A stretch of 6,439 nt of DNA from Akkermansia muciniphila (lineage in GTDB: Bacteria; Verrucomicrobiota; Verrucomicrobiia; Limisphaerales; UBA9464), in the NCBI GenBank assembly GCA_945873715.1, contig CAMCFL010000193.1, forward strand, positions 1-6,439, written 5' to 3'. The position numbers were made by a program, and so were the translations under genes. The notes beneath the pieces were generated by a model. That model worked only from the letters and a program-made list of their open reading frames with translations. It was not told the origin of the DNA and ran no database searches. Positions 3,566 through 6,439 of this stretch are shown here, in pieces. Every line of letters starts with the position of its first letter. Position 1 is the stretch's first letter.

Positions 3566-5302
3566 GTGTTGAACGGAGTTTTCACGCGTTGGAGCTGGGG
3601 ATTCTGGCTGGTGTTGCTGGCCGTGATGCCAGCGGTGCAGGCGCAGGATTTCGTGGATGCCTTCGGTTCCCGGGTGTGGGTCACCGGCCTGAAGGGGACG
3701 CAAACCGGGAGCACGGTCGGCACCTCGATCGAGTCGGATGAACCGCGTCACGGCGGGAAGGCCTCGTCGCACTCGGTGTGGCTCACCTGGGAGGCTCCCT
3801 CGAATGGCCTGATGAAGATCGAGGTGGATGGGCAGGACTTTGACGTGTTGCTGGGGGTCTATCGCTTGAAGGCGGGTGAACCGCCCGTTCTCAAGAGTCT
3901 GGAGCGGGTGGCGAGCAATGACGACGGACGCGATGTCCGTTCGGCCGCAGTGGGGTTCGGGACCCGGGCAGGGGAACGCTACGAGATCGCCATCGACGGC
4001 TTCGCCGGCAGCACCGGCGGCTTCAAGCTGAAATGGGAGATGCAGGAACTGACCGAAATCCTCCCCGTGATCGTCACGGGACCGGCCGACCAGGCGTTTC
4101 CTCCGGGCTCCCGGGTCGTCCTGACGTACCAATTGGACGATCTCGACGATGTGAACCTGCATTGGTTCCTGAACGATGTGGAGCTGCAGGACCAGGAGGG
4201 GCCCACGCTGATCATTCCCAGTCTCACCGAGGCGCAGGTGGGGCAGTACCGGCTTCGGATCGACACCGATTCCGTCCGCTACTTCAGTGAACCGGTGGAG
4301 GTGCAGCTCAGTACCGAGGGATCCACCGGGACCCTCGCCCGCAACAAGCCTGAGGACGCCATGCAGTCGGCATTGATCGGGGCCGGTGGCCAGCGGCCCG
4401 GCCCACTCCGTCAGGCCCGCCCCGCCGGCGATGGGATCACCCGCGGCTACAATGGTTCCCAGGTGTTCGACACGGTTTATTCCGGGCGCGACGCCGCCGA
4501 GCCCATCCATTGCGGCAAGGGATCCGGGTCTTCCTATTGGTTCGGGTATTACCCTCCGGCGTCGGGTGAGATGGACGTGGATACCGCCGGCAGCAGCTTC
4601 GACACGGTGATTGCGGTGTACACCTATGAGATGCCGTATCTCGGTTACGCCAGCCTGCGCGAAGTGACCTGCGACGACAATTCAGGGCCGGACGGACGTT
4701 CCTCGCGGGTGCGGTTCCGCGCGGATGTCGCCCAGCGCTACATCGTGGTGGTGGACGGCGTCAATGGGGCGCGCGGTCGCGCCCACCTGAACTACCGACT
4801 GGAGACGAATGCCATTCCGGTGCTGATGGCCCCGCGGATCATCAGCGTCTCGGCGGGACAGGTGGTGCGCGAAGGATCTTCCGTGGCGCTCTCGGTCGTC
4901 GCCGAGGGAACCCTCCCGCTTTCCTACCGCTGGTTGCCGACGTCCGCCGCCGCCTCCGGCATCACCAACCACTTGCTCGACCTCGGGTCGGCCCGGGCCG
5001 CCATCGCCGGGAGCTATCAGGTGGAGGTTTCCAATCAGGTCGGAGCGGTCCTCTCGACGCCGATCCCGGTCTCGGTGTGGTCGCCGCCGGCGGCGATGCG
5101 GACCCTTGGGGGAGGTTGGTTGCTGCGGTATCTGACCGCGGGCCCGGCCCTCGCGGAGCTGCAGGTGACCCCGACGCTGGACGGTGCCTGGGCCCCGTGG
5201 CCGACGGCGGTGCCGGATGCCAACGGCGTCGTCGAGGTCCGGCTGGATCCTGACCTCGCCCCGCAGCAGTTCTGGCGTTTGAAGCTTCCCAACGTGCCTT
5301 GA
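3566..5302 (+). CDS. Secreted protein with two PPC-like and two Ig-like domains
   Basis: 578 residues from GTG 3566; TTG 3569 or TTG 3518 are alternatives. Residues 1-26 are a signal peptide (basic 'FTRWSW', hydrophobic 'FWLVLLAVMP', cleavage after 'AVQA'). Mature order: PPC-like domain 1 (about 30-157, 'EPRHGGKASSHSVWLTW', 'DFDVLLGVY', 'VASNDD', 'AIDGFAG'); Ig-like domain 1 (about 168-249, 'LHWFLNDVELQD', 'AQVGQYRLRI'); PPC-like domain 2 (about 294-412, 'EPIHCGKGSGSSYWFGY', 'SSFDTVIAVYTY', 'TCDDN', 'VVDGVNGARG'); Ig-like domain 2 (about 422-504, 'LPLSYRWLP', 'AGSYQVEVSNQVG'); and a C-terminal module (505-578) ending 'QQFWRLKLPNVP', like the verrucomicrobial end-domain '..P.RFFRL'. No catalytic motif is seen; an adhesive or binding role outside the inner membrane is inferred. 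It has exactly two cysteines after the signal peptide (C316, C369), both in PPC-like domain 2. The regulator gene starts 20 bases after its stop. Confidence 0.88.
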   Translation: MLNGVFTRWSWGFWLVLLAVMPAVQAQDFVDAFGSRVWVTGLKGTQTGSTVGTSIESDEPRHGGKASSHSVWLTWEAPSNGLMKIEVDGQDFDVLLGVYRLKAGEPPVLKSLERVASNDDGRDVRSAAVGFGTRAGERYEIAIDGFAGSTGGFKLKWEMQELTEILPVIVTGPADQAFPPGSRVVLTYQLDDLDDVNLHWFLNDVELQDQEGPTLIIPSLTEAQVGQYRLRIDTDSVRYFSEPVEVQLSTEGSTGTLARNKPEDAMQSALIGAGGQRPGPLRQARPAGDGITRGYNGSQVFDTVYSGRDAAEPIHCGKGSGSSYWFGYYPPASGEMDVDTAGSSFDTVIAVYTYEMPYLGYASLREVTCDDNSGPDGRSSRVRFRADVAQRYIVVVDGVNGARGRAHLNYRLETNAIPVLMAPRIISVSAGQVVREGSSVALSVVAEGTLPLSYRWLPTSAAASGITNHLLDLGSARAAIAGSYQVEVSNQVGAVLSTPIPVSVWSPPAAMRTLGGGWLLRYLTAGPALAELQVTPTLDGAWAPWPTAVPDANGVVEVRLDPDLAPQQFWRLKLPNVP

Positions 5303-5322
5303 AACCCGCTCACGCGATTCCC

Positions 5323-6439
5323 ATGACCGTTTCCCCAGACGCTCCCTTCTCCTGCCTGCTGCTGGACGATGATCCGGGGTTTGCCTCCATGCTGGCGACT
5401 CTGGTGCGGGAGTTGGGAGGGCAACCGATCCACTGCGCCACCGTGGCGGAAGCGCGGGCGATGATCGCGCGACGCGGGTTCGACCTGGCGGTGATCGACA
5501 ACCGGTTGCCCGACGGGACCGGCTATGAGTTCTATCCCGAACTGCGCCGGCGTTGCCCGGAGACCGTGGTCATGATGATCACCGGGGCACCGGAGCTGTC
5601 GCAGGCGGTGGAACTCACCCGCAACGGACTGTTTGACTACCTGACCAAGCCGCTCCAGGCCGCCGACTTCACCGCTTCCCTCCAGCGGGCCCGGCTGCGA
5701 CTCAGCCGCCCGGATCCGCAGGGCGGCGGGGAATTGATCGGGCGTTCCGGCCCGATGAAAGGGGTCCTCGAACACCTGCAACAGGCCGCGCGGCATCCGG
5801 GCGTCACCGTGCTGCTGCTGGGCGAGACCGGCACCGGCAAGGATCTCGCCGCCCGAGTCCTGCATCGGTTGTCGCATCCCAAGGATCCCGAGGGAGCCCC
5901 GTACATCCCATTGAACTGCTCTGCGGTTCCGGCGGAGATGTTCGAATCGGAGCTCTTCGGCAGCGACAAGGGTGCCTACACGGGTTCGGACCGACGGCGC
6001 GCGGGGTTGGTGGGCGCGGCCGAAGGAGGAACCTTGTTCCTGGATGAAGTCGCCGAGATCCCGCTGCTCCAGCAGGCCAAGCTCCTGCGCTTCATCGAAT
6101 CCCGGGAGTATCGTCCGCTGGGGACGACCACCCCCCGTCAATTCTCCGGCCGGATCGTCGCGGCGACCCATCGCGATCTGGCATCGGAGGTTGCCGCCGG
6201 ACGTTTCCGCGAAGACTTGATGTACCGGCTGGACGTCATGGGAATCCGCATGCCGGCGCTGAGGGAACGTCCGGAGGACATCCCCGCGCTGACCGAGGCC
6301 ATCGTGCTTCAGTTGGCCACCAAGTACGGTCGGCGAACCCCCTTGGTTCGACCCGAGGATCTGCAGGCGCTGGCGGGTCATCATTTCCCTGGGAACGTGC
6401 GCGAGCTCCGCAACCTGCTGGAGCGATCCCTTCTCAAGA
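5323..6439 (+). CDS. NtrC-type sigma-54-dependent response regulator (3' partial)
   Basis: 372 residues are visible from ATG 5323 and the gene runs off the window. A TTG at 5299, overlapping the previous stop as TTGA, is a less likely start; no good Shine-Dalgarno precedes the ATG, so coupling to the upstream gene is possible. The receiver domain (about 10-125) has acidic pocket D15-D16-D17, phosphoacceptor D59 ('AVIDNRLPDG'), T87 and K109. The AAA+ domain (about 137-366) has Walker A 'GETGTGKD' (167-174), 'ELFGSDKGAYTGS' (210-222), Walker B 'GGTLFLDE' (235-242), arginine-finger region 'RFREDLMYRL' (294-303) and sensor 2 'GNVRELR' (357-363). A C-terminal Fis-type DNA-binding domain is expected beyond the end. 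When phosphorylated by a histidine kinase, such proteins remodel sigma-54 RNA polymerase to open promoters. The sigma-54 contact loop is GAYTGS rather than GAFTGA. No kinase is in view. Confidence 0.95.
   Translation, partial: MTVSPDAPFSCLLLDDDPGFASMLATLVRELGGQPIHCATVAEARAMIARRGFDLAVIDNRLPDGTGYEFYPELRRRCPETVVMMITGAPELSQAVELTRNGLFDYLTKPLQAADFTASLQRARLRLSRPDPQGGGELIGRSGPMKGVLEHLQQAARHPGVTVLLLGETGTGKDLAARVLHRLSHPKDPEGAPYIPLNCSAVPAEMFESELFGSDKGAYTGSDRRRAGLVGAAEGGTLFLDEVAEIPLLQQAKLLRFIESREYRPLGTTTPRQFSGRIVAATHRDLASEVAAGRFREDLMYRLDVMGIRMPALRERPEDIPALTEAIVLQLATKYGRRTPLVRPEDLQALAGHHFPGNVRELRNLLERSLLK

Noticed and set aside
3188..4510. 440-codon minus-strand frame opposite the secreted protein
   Set aside because: It crosses a pseudogene, a promoter region and half of a real gene, with no recognisable domain.
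5035..6384. 449-codon minus-strand frame opposite the response regulator
   Set aside because: Antisense shadow of an unmistakable NtrC-family gene; composition is not protein-like and no motif is seen.
1..6439. CRISPR arrays, tRNA, rRNA, IS transposases or integrases
   Set aside because: No spaced direct repeats, no cloverleaf or rRNA sequence recognised, and no transposase or integrase motifs in any frame.

Overview
The window looks like a chromosomal segment of a high-GC member of the Verrucomicrobiota (Pedosphaera/Limisphaerales-type) or a close PVC relative. The assignment rests on protein style, not on a marker gene. The secreted protein at 3566-5302 combines PPC-like and Ig-like domains with a C-terminal module ending in 'QQFWRL', which is typical of that phylum. 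The other pointers are a PIG-L/NEW3/CBM9 multidomain protein, a DUF2330-like fragment, and palindrome-rich spacers of the kind common in these genomes. No database search was possible, so family names come from recognition of motifs.

Layout. 1-1248 (+): 3' part of a large exported or surface protein, with a PIG-L-type deacetylase tail, a NEW3-like domain and a CBM9-like domain. 1279-1567: a genomic scar, the C-terminal stub of an S9 prolyl-oligopeptidase-type peptidase on the minus strand joined to the C-terminal stub of an AraC-family regulator on the plus strand. 1492-1950 (-): a small VOC/glyoxalase-fold protein whose frame runs on into the antisense of the AraC stub. 1951-2311: a spacer with no gene that I can support and one good hairpin. 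2312-2917 (+): an intact nucleotidyltransferase-fold protein. 2918-3134: a spacer packed with three inverted repeats, the best being a 72-bp element with 27-bp arms. 3016-3477 (+): a decayed DUF2330-like exported protein, whose similarity stops at a small cluster of GGACC palindromes. 3518-3566: a sigma-54-like promoter candidate and an RBS. 3566-5302 (+): a secreted PPC/Ig-like protein. 5323-6439 (+, runs off the end): an NtrC-type sigma-54 response regulator.

How they fit together. The only convincing functional unit is the last pair. The secreted protein and the NtrC-family activator lie 20 bp apart on the same strand, and a perfect -24 half of a sigma-54 promoter lies just upstream of the secreted gene, which suggests an autoregulated sigma-54 operon. 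The rest reads as a loosely organised accessory stretch with at least three broken genes and several palindromic repeats. I do not see a complete defence, mobile or biosynthetic system. The most unusual features are the double gene-stub junction, the large palindrome and the candidate sigma-54 unit.
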